Assembly: GCF_900239185.1 (NCBI RefSeq)
Contig: NZ_OENA01000023.1
Span: 124,001-188,000 of the forward strand
Source of the DNA: Tenacibaculum finnmarkense
Lineage (GTDB): Bacteria; Bacteroidota; Bacteroidia; Flavobacteriales; Flavobacteriaceae
DNA: 64,000 nt
Direction: 5' to 3'
Each line of letters begins with the position of its first letter. Within the stretch, counting starts at the first letter, position 1. Under the pieces are notes generated by a model. The model made no database searches, was not told the DNA's origin, and was given only the letters and a program-made list of their open reading frames with translations. Shown here in pieces: positions 44,269 through 52,723 of this stretch. The position numbers were made by a program, and so were the translations under genes.

Positions 44269-46674
44269 ATGACAAGAAGAATTAAAAAAGTAGCAATTAT
44301 CGGTTCGGGGATTATGGGAAGCGGTATTGCATGTCATTTTGCCAACATTGGCGTTGAAGTCTTATTATTAGACATCGTTCCTAGAGAACTTAACGACAAA
44401 GAAAAAGCAAAAGGACTTACGTTAGAAGACAAAGCTGTTCGTAATCGTTTGGTTAATGACGCTTTAACGGCTTCTTTAAAATCGAAACCATCGCCAATTT
44501 ATACTAAGGAGTTTGCTAGTAGAATTACTACAGGTAATTTAGAAGACGATATCGCCAAAGTTGCCGATGTTGATTGGATTATGGAAGTTGTTGTAGAACG
44601 ATTAGATATTAAAAAAATCGTTTTTGAAAAATTAGAAAAATACCGTACTCCTGGTACGATTATTTCGTCAAACACTTCAGGAATCCCTATCAAATTTATG
44701 AACGAAGGACGAAGCGAAGATTTTCAAAAGCATTTTGCTGTAACGCACTTTTTTAATCCTCCACGTTATTTAAAATTATTTGAAGTTGTTCCTGGTCCTG
44801 ATTGTAAACAAGAAGTTACTGACTTTTTAATGGAGTATGGTTCTAAGTTTTTAGGAAAAACGTCTGTTTTAGCCAAAGATACGCCTGCTTTTATTGGAAA
44901 TAGAATTGGAATCTTCGGAATTCAGTCTTTATTTCATCAAGTAAAAGAATTAGGTTTAACCGTTGAAGAGGTTGATAAATTAACAGGCCCTGTAATTGGT
45001 CGCCCAAAATCGGCAACTTTTAGAACGGTTGATGTTGTTGGTTTAGATACTTTAGTACACGTTGCGAACGGTATTTACGAAAACTGCCCGAACGACGAAG
45101 CACACGATTTATTCAAATTACCAGGTTTCATCAACACTATGATGGAAAATAAATGGTTAGGAAGTAAAACTAAACAAGGTTTTTATAAAAAAGTTGTAAA
45201 CGCTGAAGGGAAGAAAGAAATTTTGACGTTAGATTTAGAAACGATGGAATATCGTTCTAAAAAACGTGCGAAATTTGCTACTTTAGAATTAACAAAAACT
45301 ATTGATAAACCAATTGACAGATTTAAAGTGTTGGTTGGCGGAAAAGATAAAGCGGGAGAATTTTACCGTAAAAACTTCGCAGCAATGTTTGCGTATGTTC
45401 AAAATAGAATTCCAGAAATTTCTGACGAATTGTATAAAATTGACGATGCCATGAAAGCTGGTTTCGGTTGGGAAAACGGGCCTTTCGAAATTTGGGATGC
45501 CGTTGGTATCGAAAAAGGTATCGAATTAATGAAAGCCGAAGGAAACCAACCTGCTGCTTGGATTAGCGAAATGGTTGCAAATGGGCAGAAATCTTTTTAT
45601 GCTATTAAAGAAGGAGCTACCTATTTTTATGATATTCCTACAAAAACTCAAACTAAAAAACCAGGGCAAGATGCTTTTATCATTTTAGATAATATCAGAA
45701 AAACAAAAGAAGTCTTTAAAAATTCTGGCGTTGTTATTGAAGATTTAGGTGATGGTATTTTAAACTGTGAATTCCAATCTAAAATGAACACCATTGGTGG
45801 CGATGTTTTAGCAGGATTAAACAAAGCAATTGATTTAGCTGAAAAAGATTTCCAAGGATTAGTTGTTGGTAATCAAGGTGCAAATTTCTCGGTTGGCGCA
45901 AATATCGGAATGATATTTATGATGGCTGTTGAACAAGAATATGACGAATTAAACATGGCGATCAAGTATTTTCAAGATACCATGATGCGTATGCGTTATT
46001 CTTCAATTCCTACTATTGCTGCGCCTCACGGAATGTCGTTAGGTGGTGGTTGTGAATTGTCATTACATGCCGATAAAGTGGTTGCCGCTGCTGAAACTTA
46101 CATGGGATTAGTAGAATTTGGTGTTGGAGTTATCCCTGGTGGTGGTGGTTCAAAAGAAATGGCGTTGCGTGCTTCGGATACGTTCCATACAGGAGATGTT
46201 CAATTAAACGTATTGCAAGAATATTTCTTAACTATTGGTATGGCTAAAGTAAGTACTTCGGCACATGAAGCTTTCGATTTAGGCTTATTACAAAAAGGAA
46301 AAGATGTTGTTGTAGTAAACAGAGAGCGTCAAATTGCACAAGCTAAAAAACACGCCGTATTAATGGCAGAATCTGGTTATACACAACCTGCACTTCGTAA
46401 AGATGTTTTAGTTTTAGGAAAGCAAGCCTTAGGTGCTTTTATGGTCGCTACCGATTCTATGCACGCAAGTAGATTTATATCAGAACACGATCAGAAAATC
46501 GCTAATAAACTAGCGTATGTAATGGCTGGTGGAGATTTATCAGAACCAACAAGAGTTTCTGAACAGTATTTATTAAACCTAGAGCGTGAAGCATTTTTAA
46601 GCTTAACAACAGAGCGTAAATCATTAGAACGTATTCAGCAAATGTTGAAAACAGGAAAACCATTACGTAACTAA
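44269..46674 (+). CDS. fadN: 3-hydroxyacyl-CoA dehydrogenase / enoyl-CoA hydratase, FadN type
   Basis: This bifunctional beta-oxidation enzyme has 801 residues. The NAD-binding domain comes first (GSGIMGSGIACHFANIG, about residues 10-26), then the helical dehydrogenase domain (TPAFIGNRIGIFG), and a crotonase domain lies near the C-terminus (about 540-700: GANFSVGANIG, HGMSLGGGCELSLHAD, GVIPGGGGSKEMALR). This domain order is the reverse of E. coli FadB and equals B. subtilis FadN (YusL). It heads fadN-fadA-fadE. Confidence 0.93.
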   Translation: MTRRIKKVAIIGSGIMGSGIACHFANIGVEVLLLDIVPRELNDKEKAKGLTLEDKAVRNRLVNDALTASLKSKPSPIYTKEFASRITTGNLEDDIAKVADVDWIMEVVVERLDIKKIVFEKLEKYRTPGTIISSNTSGIPIKFMNEGRSEDFQKHFAVTHFFNPPRYLKLFEVVPGPDCKQEVTDFLMEYGSKFLGKTSVLAKDTPAFIGNRIGIFGIQSLFHQVKELGLTVEEVDKLTGPVIGRPKSATFRTVDVVGLDTLVHVANGIYENCPNDEAHDLFKLPGFINTMMENKWLGSKTKQGFYKKVVNAEGKKEILTLDLETMEYRSKKRAKFATLELTKTIDKPIDRFKVLVGGKDKAGEFYRKNFAAMFAYVQNRIPEISDELYKIDDAMKAGFGWENGPFEIWDAVGIEKGIELMKAEGNQPAAWISEMVANGQKSFYAIKEGATYFYDIPTKTQTKKPGQDAFIILDNIRKTKEVFKNSGVVIEDLGDGILNCEFQSKMNTIGGDVLAGLNKAIDLAEKDFQGLVVGNQGANFSVGANIGMIFMMAVEQEYDELNMAIKYFQDTMMRMRYSSIPTIAAPHGMSLGGGCELSLHADKVVAAAETYMGLVEFGVGVIPGGGGSKEMALRASDTFHTGDVQLNVLQEYFLTIGMAKVSTSAHEAFDLGLLQKGKDVVVVNRERQIAQAKKHAVLMAESGYTQPALRKDVLVLGKQALGAFMVATDSMHASRFISEHDQKIANKLAYVMAGGDLSEPTRVSEQYLLNLEREAFLSLTTERKSLERIQQMLKTGKPLRN

Positions 46675-46701
46675 AGTTCACTCTAAAACATCTACAGAAA
46701 A

Positions 46702-47892
46702 ATGAAAACAGCATATATAGTACAAGGATATAGAACCGCTATCGGAAAATCAAAAAAAGGGGCATTTCGCTTTAAAAGAGCCGATGAATTAGCAGCCGAA
46801 ACCATTGAATATTTAATGGAAAAGTTACCTGATTTCGATAAAACTCGTATTGACGATGTTATTGTTGGTAACGCAATGCCTGAGGGTTCACAAGGATTAA
46901 ATATGGCGCGTTTAATTTCTTTAATGGGATTAAAAATTGATGACGTTCCTGGAGTAACAGTAAATCGTTTTTGTTCATCAGGATTAGAAACTATCGGTAT
47001 GGCAGTGGCTAAAATTCAGTCAGGAATGGCAGAATGTATTATCGCTGGTGGTGCCGAAAGCATGAGTTCTGTACCAATGACAGGTTTTAAACCAGAATTA
47101 AATTATGATGTAGTTGCCGATGGGCATGCTGATTATTATTGGGGAATGGGAAATACTGCCGAAGCGGTTGCTGAAAAGTATAATATTTCTCGTAAAGATC
47201 AAGATGAATTTGCGTTAAACTCACATTTAAAAGCATTAAGAGCGCAAGCTGAAAATCGTTTTCAAGATCAAATAGTTCCTATTGAAGTTGAAGAAACTTA
47301 TGTTGATGAAAACGGAAAAAAAGCGACAAGAAAATATACGGTAACAAAAGATGAAGGTCCTCGTAAAGGGTCAAATATTGCTGGTTTAGAGCGTTTACGC
47401 CCTGTATTTGCTACCAACGGAAGTGTTACCGCTGGTAACTCATCGCAAACAAGTGATGGTGCAGCATTTGTAATGGTAATGAGTGAAGATATGGTTAAAG
47501 AATTAAACATCAAACCAATTGCTCGTATGGTAAGTTATGCCGCTGCTGGTGTACCGCCAAGAATTATGGGAATTGGTCCTGTTGCAGCAATTCCAAAAGC
47601 ATTAAAACAAGCAGGATTAAAGCAAGAAGATATCAGTTTAATTGAATTAAACGAAGCTTTTGCATCGCAATCATTAACGGTAATTAGAGAATTAGGTTTA
47701 GATGCAGACATCATCAATGTAAATGGAGGTGCTATCGCTTTAGGACATCCTTTAGGGTGTACAGGTGCTAAATTATCAGTACAATTATTTGATGAAATGC
47801 GCAAACGTAACATGCAAGGAAAATACGGTATGGTAACCATGTGTGTAGGTACTGGGCAAGGTGCTGCTGGTATTTTCGAATTCTTAAACTAA
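46702..47892 (+). CDS. fadA: Acetyl-CoA acyltransferase (thiolase)
   Basis: This degradative thiolase cleaves 3-oxoacyl-CoA. The 396-residue protein has the nucleophilic Cys in VNRFCSSGLETIGMA (about residue 90), the His in ELNEAFASQ and GGAIALGHPLG, and the second Cys in MVTMCVGTGQGAAGIFE. It starts 27 bases after fadN and is followed after 25 bases by fadE, consistent with one transcript. Confidence 0.95.
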   Translation: MKTAYIVQGYRTAIGKSKKGAFRFKRADELAAETIEYLMEKLPDFDKTRIDDVIVGNAMPEGSQGLNMARLISLMGLKIDDVPGVTVNRFCSSGLETIGMAVAKIQSGMAECIIAGGAESMSSVPMTGFKPELNYDVVADGHADYYWGMGNTAEAVAEKYNISRKDQDEFALNSHLKALRAQAENRFQDQIVPIEVEETYVDENGKKATRKYTVTKDEGPRKGSNIAGLERLRPVFATNGSVTAGNSSQTSDGAAFVMVMSEDMVKELNIKPIARMVSYAAAGVPPRIMGIGPVAAIPKALKQAGLKQEDISLIELNEAFASQSLTVIRELGLDADIINVNGGAIALGHPLGCTGAKLSVQLFDEMRKRNMQGKYGMVTMCVGTGQGAAGIFEFLN

Positions 47893-47917
47893 ACTAACAA
47901 TTAAAACAAAACAAAAA

Positions 47918-49714
47918 ATGGCAGATTTATTAAGAGGAGGTCAATTCCTTGTTAGAGAAACAAAGTGTGAAGACGTTTTTACTCCTGAGGATTTTACCGA
48001 AGAGCAAAAAATGATGAAAGAAGCGGTTGGTGAATTTAACGACCGTGAAATTATCCCTCATAAAGCACGTTTTGAAAAGAAAGATTACGCATTAACCGAA
48101 GAAACCATGCGTAAAGCTGGTGAATTAGGGTTTTTAGGTGTTTCTGTTCCTGAGGCTTACGGCGGATTAGGAATGGGCTTTGTTTCTACCATGTTAACCT
48201 GTGATTATATTTCAAGCGGAACAGGTTCTTTTAGTACTGCTTTCGGAGCGCATACAGGTATTGGAACGATGCCAATTACTTTATACGGAACCGAAGCTCA
48301 AAAACAAAAATATGTTCCAAAATTAGCAACAGGAGAATGGTTTGGTGCTTACTGTTTAACAGAACCAGGTGCTGGATCGGATGCTAATTCAGGAAAAACA
48401 ACTGCTACCCTATCGCAAGATGGAACGCATTATAAATTAAACGGACAAAAAATGTGGATTTCAAACGCAGGTTTTTGTAACGTTATGATTGTATTTGCTC
48501 GTATTGAAGATGATAAAAACATTACTGGTTTTATCGTTGAATATGACAAAGACAATAACAATGGTATTGTTTTAGGTGAAGAAGAGCATAAATTAGGAAT
48601 CCGTGCTTCTTCTACCCGTCAGGTATTTTATAATGATACTATTGTGCCTATTGAAAATATGTTATCGGCAAGAGGAAATGGTTTTAAAATTGCCATGAAT
48701 GCCTTAAATGTTGGGCGTATTAAATTAGCTGCTGCTTGTTTAGATTCTCAAAGAAGAATTACCACTACGGCAATTAATTACGCAAATGAGCGTAAGCAAT
48801 TTAAAACGGCTATTTCTGAATTTGGTGCTATCAAAATGAAATTAGCCGATATGGCAACCAATGCCTATGTAGGAGAATCGGCATCGTACAGAGCTGCTAA
48901 AAATATTGAAGACCGTATTGCTTTACGTGAAGCGGAAGGAAATACACATCAAGAAGCGGAATTAAAAGGTGTCGAAGAATATGCCATTGAATGTTCTATT
49001 TTAAAGGTAGCTGTTTCTGAAGATGTACAAGCCTGTGCTGATGAAGGAATTCAAGTTTTTGGTGGAATGGGATTCTCGGAAGAAACTCCTATGGAATCGG
49101 CTTGGAGAGATGCTCGTATTGCTCGTATTTACGAAGGAACGAACGAAATTAACAGATTACTTTCTGTTGGAATGTTGGTTAAAAAAGCGATGAAAGGTCA
49201 TGTAGATTTATTAAATCCTGCAATGGCTGTTGGCGAAGAATTATTAGGTATTCCTTCTTTTGATACGCCTGATTATTCTGAATTATTTGCTGAAGAAAAA
49301 GAAATGGTTGCTAAATTAAAGAAAGTTTTCTTAATGGTTGCCGGATCTGCAATTCAGAAATTTGGTACAGAATTAGAGCAGCACCAACAATTATTAACCG
49401 CGGCTTCTAATATTTTAATTGAAACTTATATGGCAGAATCTGCTATTTTGAGAACCGAAAAGAACGCTAAACGTTTTGGTAAAGATTCTCAAAAAGAACA
49501 GATTGCAATGACGCAATTATATTTATATAATGCGGTAGATATCATCATTAAAAACGCTAAAGAAGGTATTGTTTCTTTTGCAGAGGGTGATGAGCAACGC
49601 ATGATGTTAATGGGCTTAAAACGTTTTACAAAATACGCAAATCAGCCAAACGTAATTGGATTACGTAACATGATTGCTGAAAAATTAAAAGCAGAAAATA
49701 AATACTGTTTCTAA
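47918..49714 (+). CDS. fadE: Acyl-CoA dehydrogenase, FadE/YusJ type
   Basis: At 598 residues this is longer than ordinary acyl-CoA dehydrogenases; the extra C-terminal helical domain (about 440-598) resembles very-long-chain forms and B. subtilis FadE (YusJ). Visible motifs are YCLTEPGAGSDANSGKTTA (FAD/substrate) and IYEGTNEINRLL with the catalytic Glu. It closes the operon and is followed by two terminators. Confidence 0.93.
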   Translation: MADLLRGGQFLVRETKCEDVFTPEDFTEEQKMMKEAVGEFNDREIIPHKARFEKKDYALTEETMRKAGELGFLGVSVPEAYGGLGMGFVSTMLTCDYISSGTGSFSTAFGAHTGIGTMPITLYGTEAQKQKYVPKLATGEWFGAYCLTEPGAGSDANSGKTTATLSQDGTHYKLNGQKMWISNAGFCNVMIVFARIEDDKNITGFIVEYDKDNNNGIVLGEEEHKLGIRASSTRQVFYNDTIVPIENMLSARGNGFKIAMNALNVGRIKLAAACLDSQRRITTTAINYANERKQFKTAISEFGAIKMKLADMATNAYVGESASYRAAKNIEDRIALREAEGNTHQEAELKGVEEYAIECSILKVAVSEDVQACADEGIQVFGGMGFSEETPMESAWRDARIARIYEGTNEINRLLSVGMLVKKAMKGHVDLLNPAMAVGEELLGIPSFDTPDYSELFAEEKEMVAKLKKVFLMVAGSAIQKFGTELEQHQQLLTAASNILIETYMAESAILRTEKNAKRFGKDSQKEQIAMTQLYLYNAVDIIIKNAKEGIVSFAEGDEQRMMLMGLKRFTKYANQPNVIGLRNMIAEKLKAENKYCF

Positions 49715-49718
49715 ATAA

Positions 49719-49755
49719 ATAAGATATCAAGGCAGTAACTGTTTTGATATCTTAT
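49719..49755 (+). terminator. First terminator of the fad operon
   Basis: ATAAGATATCAA pairs with TTGATATCTTAT over a 13-base loop, 5 bases after the fadE stop codon. The T tract is poor, so it may be leaky. Confidence 0.6.
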
Positions 49756-49810
49756 ATAAAAAATCTTCTAAAACTCTTCATAATAAGTTTTAGAATTTAG
49801 TTGTTTGTTT

Positions 49811-49848
49811 AAAAGGTCGTCAATTTATTTTGACGACCTTTTTTTTAT
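49811..49848 (+). terminator. Second, strong terminator of the fad operon
   Basis: AAAAGGTCGTCAA pairs with TTGACGACCTTTT over a 6-base loop and is followed by eight or more T bases. Confidence 0.88.
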
Positions 49849-49874
49849 TGAAGGAATTTAAAGTTTTAATGAGG

Positions 49875-50057
49875 GTGTTTTAAATTTCATCTAAAAAATA
49901 TATCATAAAAATAAGAACTCGAATCCGTCAAACTGAATTTATTTCAGGTTCGCATCCTGATTTATCGTAGTTCTCTGTTGATGCGATGCTGAAATAAATT
50001 CAGCATAACGTTTATCTCTTTTTAAAAAGACTTTATTTAAAATTTAAAACAGGTTCT
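49875..50057. repeat. MITE-like repeat, most complete copy
   Basis: The left end GTGTTTTAAATTTCATCTAA and the right end, read on the minus strand as AGAACCTGTTTTAAATTTT, form an imperfect terminal inverted repeat. Inside are CGAATCCGTCAAACTGAATT, TTCGCATCCTGATTTATCG and GATGCTGAAATAAATTCAGC, then ATAACGTTTATC. The internal arms are palindromic and can fold into a long stem. No reading frame is present. Confidence 0.82.
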
Positions 50058-50129
50058 AATTATTTTTTTGTAGTTTTAAAGAATTGGAAAAGATTCTGTA
50101 CCTAATTAATTTACTATAAAGAAAAAATA

Positions 50130-51389
50130 ATGATAGTTAAACCCACTACAAAAATATTTCAAGATTTTGATATTCAAAGTTTCATAACAACTTCAAAACT
50201 TATAGAGATATTAGAAAAAAGAAATGAATTCAAAGAAAAACTACTTTCGGTTTTTAATATTGAAGAAAACGTTATAAAAATAATTCAAATTGGTAATTCA
50301 AAGCAATTAATCAATGCTATATTAGAAATAGATACTAAATGTCATAAAATAGATATAAATTCAAAAATAAAAGATATACACTTAAAAAAATTACTAAAAG
50401 AAGAAAAGGCAGAATTTGAAATTGTCAATATAACCGACAAGTATATCTTTAACCATAATAAATCTGATATATTTATCGGAGAAACAGCTTATTCAGCAAA
50501 GAGTGATTTATTAGAGTACTACAATTTCAGTAGATTTGCTAATTACTGTAGAGATAACAATTTTAATGATTTAATTGATACCATTAAAAAATACCTCATC
50601 GATAAAAATATTGAAAATGAAGAAACAAAAAAATTAAGATTAATTCATAAATTCGAAGATAATAAGTATTATATACGTGCATTAACTTCGATAAGTGGCT
50701 ATAAAGATTTTGGTCTTAATTTTTCGGTATTTGTTGCCTTAGTCACTTTAAATAATTACAGGAAAAAATCTAATAATGGAATTTATATTGATAAATTTAA
50801 AATTGATGATTCCTATATTTATGTTTCATTTGCGTTAAATAATGAAATACCTATTGATGATAAAATTTCTCTTTCGTTTAATTTAATTTTAGAAAATGAT
50901 GAAATTAAACAAAAATCAGTTTCTTTTAATGGGGTTTTTAAATTAAAATGGGAAGAAAATGATGAAAAGAGTGAGCTCTTTTTAAAACCACCAGGAATTA
51001 AAAAAGACAATAAACCCAATCCCGTAGATTTATTAACATATCAACATAGAGGTGAAGTACAAGGTGTTTTTGATAAAATTCAAGAATTACCTAATTTAAT
51101 TGATTTCTTTATTAGACAAGTAAGTGAAGATGCCAAAAAAATTTCGAATATTTCACATCATGATCATGTAAAGAAATTTATAATAGATAAAATTAAAGAT
51201 TCTAGAAAACCTCAAATTAACGTTTACAAACCTAAAATTTTAAAAAAATTAACAAGTATTTCTGTCGATAATACTTTTCAATTATTTGAACTATTAAGAG
51301 AGGTCGAAGATTTGTTTGAACATGACGATATTATTTCTATAAATTTTTGGAGAACGAATTTGTACGAATTATTAATTAACAAAAAATAA
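50130..51389 (+). CDS. Unrecognised 419-residue protein
   Basis: I do not recognise this protein. It is soluble, rich in Lys, Ile and Asn, with an N-terminal helical part (about 1-175), a beta-rich middle (about 175-285: YYIRALTSISGYKDFGLNFS, YIYVSFALNNEIPIDDKISL) and a charged C-terminal helical part (about 300-419, containing SNISHHDHVKKF). It has no signal peptide or membrane segment. Its composition is poorer in G+C than the flanking fad and purM genes, and a MITE-like repeat sits 72 bases upstream. It stands alone, with a terminator behind. It looks like an accessory gene; a defence or phage-related role is a guess. Confidence 0.8.
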   Translation: MIVKPTTKIFQDFDIQSFITTSKLIEILEKRNEFKEKLLSVFNIEENVIKIIQIGNSKQLINAILEIDTKCHKIDINSKIKDIHLKKLLKEEKAEFEIVNITDKYIFNHNKSDIFIGETAYSAKSDLLEYYNFSRFANYCRDNNFNDLIDTIKKYLIDKNIENEETKKLRLIHKFEDNKYYIRALTSISGYKDFGLNFSVFVALVTLNNYRKKSNNGIYIDKFKIDDSYIYVSFALNNEIPIDDKISLSFNLILENDEIKQKSVSFNGVFKLKWEENDEKSELFLKPPGIKKDNKPNPVDLLTYQHRGEVQGVFDKIQELPNLIDFFIRQVSEDAKKISNISHHDHVKKFIIDKIKDSRKPQINVYKPKILKKLTSISVDNTFQLFELLREVEDLFEHDDIISINFWRTNLYELLINKK

Positions 51390-51407
51390 CACTCTTTATC
51401 CTCCCAC

Positions 51408-51440
51408 AAAAAAAAGCCTCCGTCAAACGGAGGCTTTTTT
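51408..51440. terminator. Bidirectional terminator between convergent genes
   Basis: AAAAAGCCTCCG pairs with CGGAGGCTTTTT over a 5-base loop, flanked by A and T runs. It serves both the unknown gene and purM. Confidence 0.92.
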
Positions 51441-51462
51441 CATTTATATAAAACACTTTTAG

Positions 51463-52641
51463 TTAATAATTAAAAGTACCAAACTCACTATTTATAGTTA
51501 ATTTTTTAGTTTCAGAAGCTTCTACCCTACCTACAATTTGTGCATTTACATTGTACGATTTTGAAATCGCTATAATATCGTCAGCAACTTCTGGCGATAC
51601 ATAAATTTCCATTCTATGCCCACAGTTAAATACCTGATACATTTCTTTCCAATCTGTTTTTGATTGCTCTTGTATCAACTTAAATAAAGGCGGAACAGCA
51701 AACATAGTATCTTTTATAATATGCAACTCATCAACAAAATGTAAAATTTTAGTTTGCGCGCCACCAGAACAATGAATCATTCCGTGAACCGTATCAGCAT
51801 TAAATTTCGATAAAATCTCTTTAATAATAGGTGCGTATGTTCTTGTTGGCGATAACACTAATTTACCCGCATCGATTGGCGAATTTTCAACAGCATCTGT
51901 TAATTTCATTTTCCCAGAATACACTAAATCCGCAGGAACAGCCGCATCAAAACTTTCAGGATATTTAGCTGCTAAATAGTTATCAAAAACATCATGCCTT
52001 GCCGATGTTAATCCATTAGAACCCATTCCACCGTTATACTGTGTTTCATAAGTTGCCTGCCCGAAAGACTCTAAACCAACAATTACATCGCCAGCTTTAA
52101 TGTTTGCATTATCAATAACATCGGTACGTTTCATACGAGCTGTTACGGTAGAGTCTACAATAATTGTGCGTACTAAATCACCAACATCGGCAGTTTCGCC
52201 ACCTGTTGAATGAATAGTTACACCAAAACCTTTTAAATCGTCGATTAACTCTTCAGTTCCGTTGATAATTGCTGATAAAACTTCTCCAGGGATTTTACTT
52301 TTATTACGTCCTATTGTGCTAGAAAGTAGTATATTATCGGTTGCTCCAACGCATAGTAAATCATCAATATTCATGATTAACGCATCTTGTGCAATTCCTT
52401 TCCAAACAGAAATATCGCCTGTTTCTTTCCAATACATATAAGCTAATGATGATTTTGTTCCTGCACCATCGGCGTGCATTATTAAACAATAATCTTCATC
52501 ATTGGTTAAATAATCAGGTACAATTTTACAAAAAGCCTTTGGAAACAACCCTTTGTCAATATTTTTTATAGCATTATGAACATCTTCTTTAGATGCCGAT
52601 ACGCCTCGTTGTGCGTAGCGTTTAGATACTTCGTTACTCAT
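51463..52641 (-). CDS. purM: AIR synthase-type protein (phosphoribosylformylglycinamidine cyclo-ligase)
   Basis: This protein of 392 residues makes 5-aminoimidazole ribonucleotide in purine synthesis. Typical PurM features are YAQRGVSASKEDVHNAI at the start, the ATP-site segment ADGAGTKSSLAYMYWKETG and GGETADVGDLVRTI. The Bacteroidota form is about 45 residues longer than E. coli PurM. It is monocistronic; no other pur genes are near. Confidence 0.9.
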   Translation of the reverse strand: MSNEVSKRYAQRGVSASKEDVHNAIKNIDKGLFPKAFCKIVPDYLTNDEDYCLIMHADGAGTKSSLAYMYWKETGDISVWKGIAQDALIMNIDDLLCVGATDNILLSSTIGRNKSKIPGEVLSAIINGTEELIDDLKGFGVTIHSTGGETADVGDLVRTIIVDSTVTARMKRTDVIDNANIKAGDVIVGLESFGQATYETQYNGGMGSNGLTSARHDVFDNYLAAKYPESFDAAVPADLVYSGKMKLTDAVENSPIDAGKLVLSPTRTYAPIIKEILSKFNADTVHGMIHCSGGAQTKILHFVDELHIIKDTMFAVPPLFKLIQEQSKTDWKEMYQVFNCGHRMEIYVSPEVADDIIAISKSYNVNAQIVGRVEASETKKLTINSEFGTFNY

Positions 52642-52723
52642 GTGTTATGTTGTTGTTAATTGCAAATTTAACAGAATTCAAAAGGGTTTCCTATTTAATT
52701 TTTAGTTAATTGTTTTTATTGTT

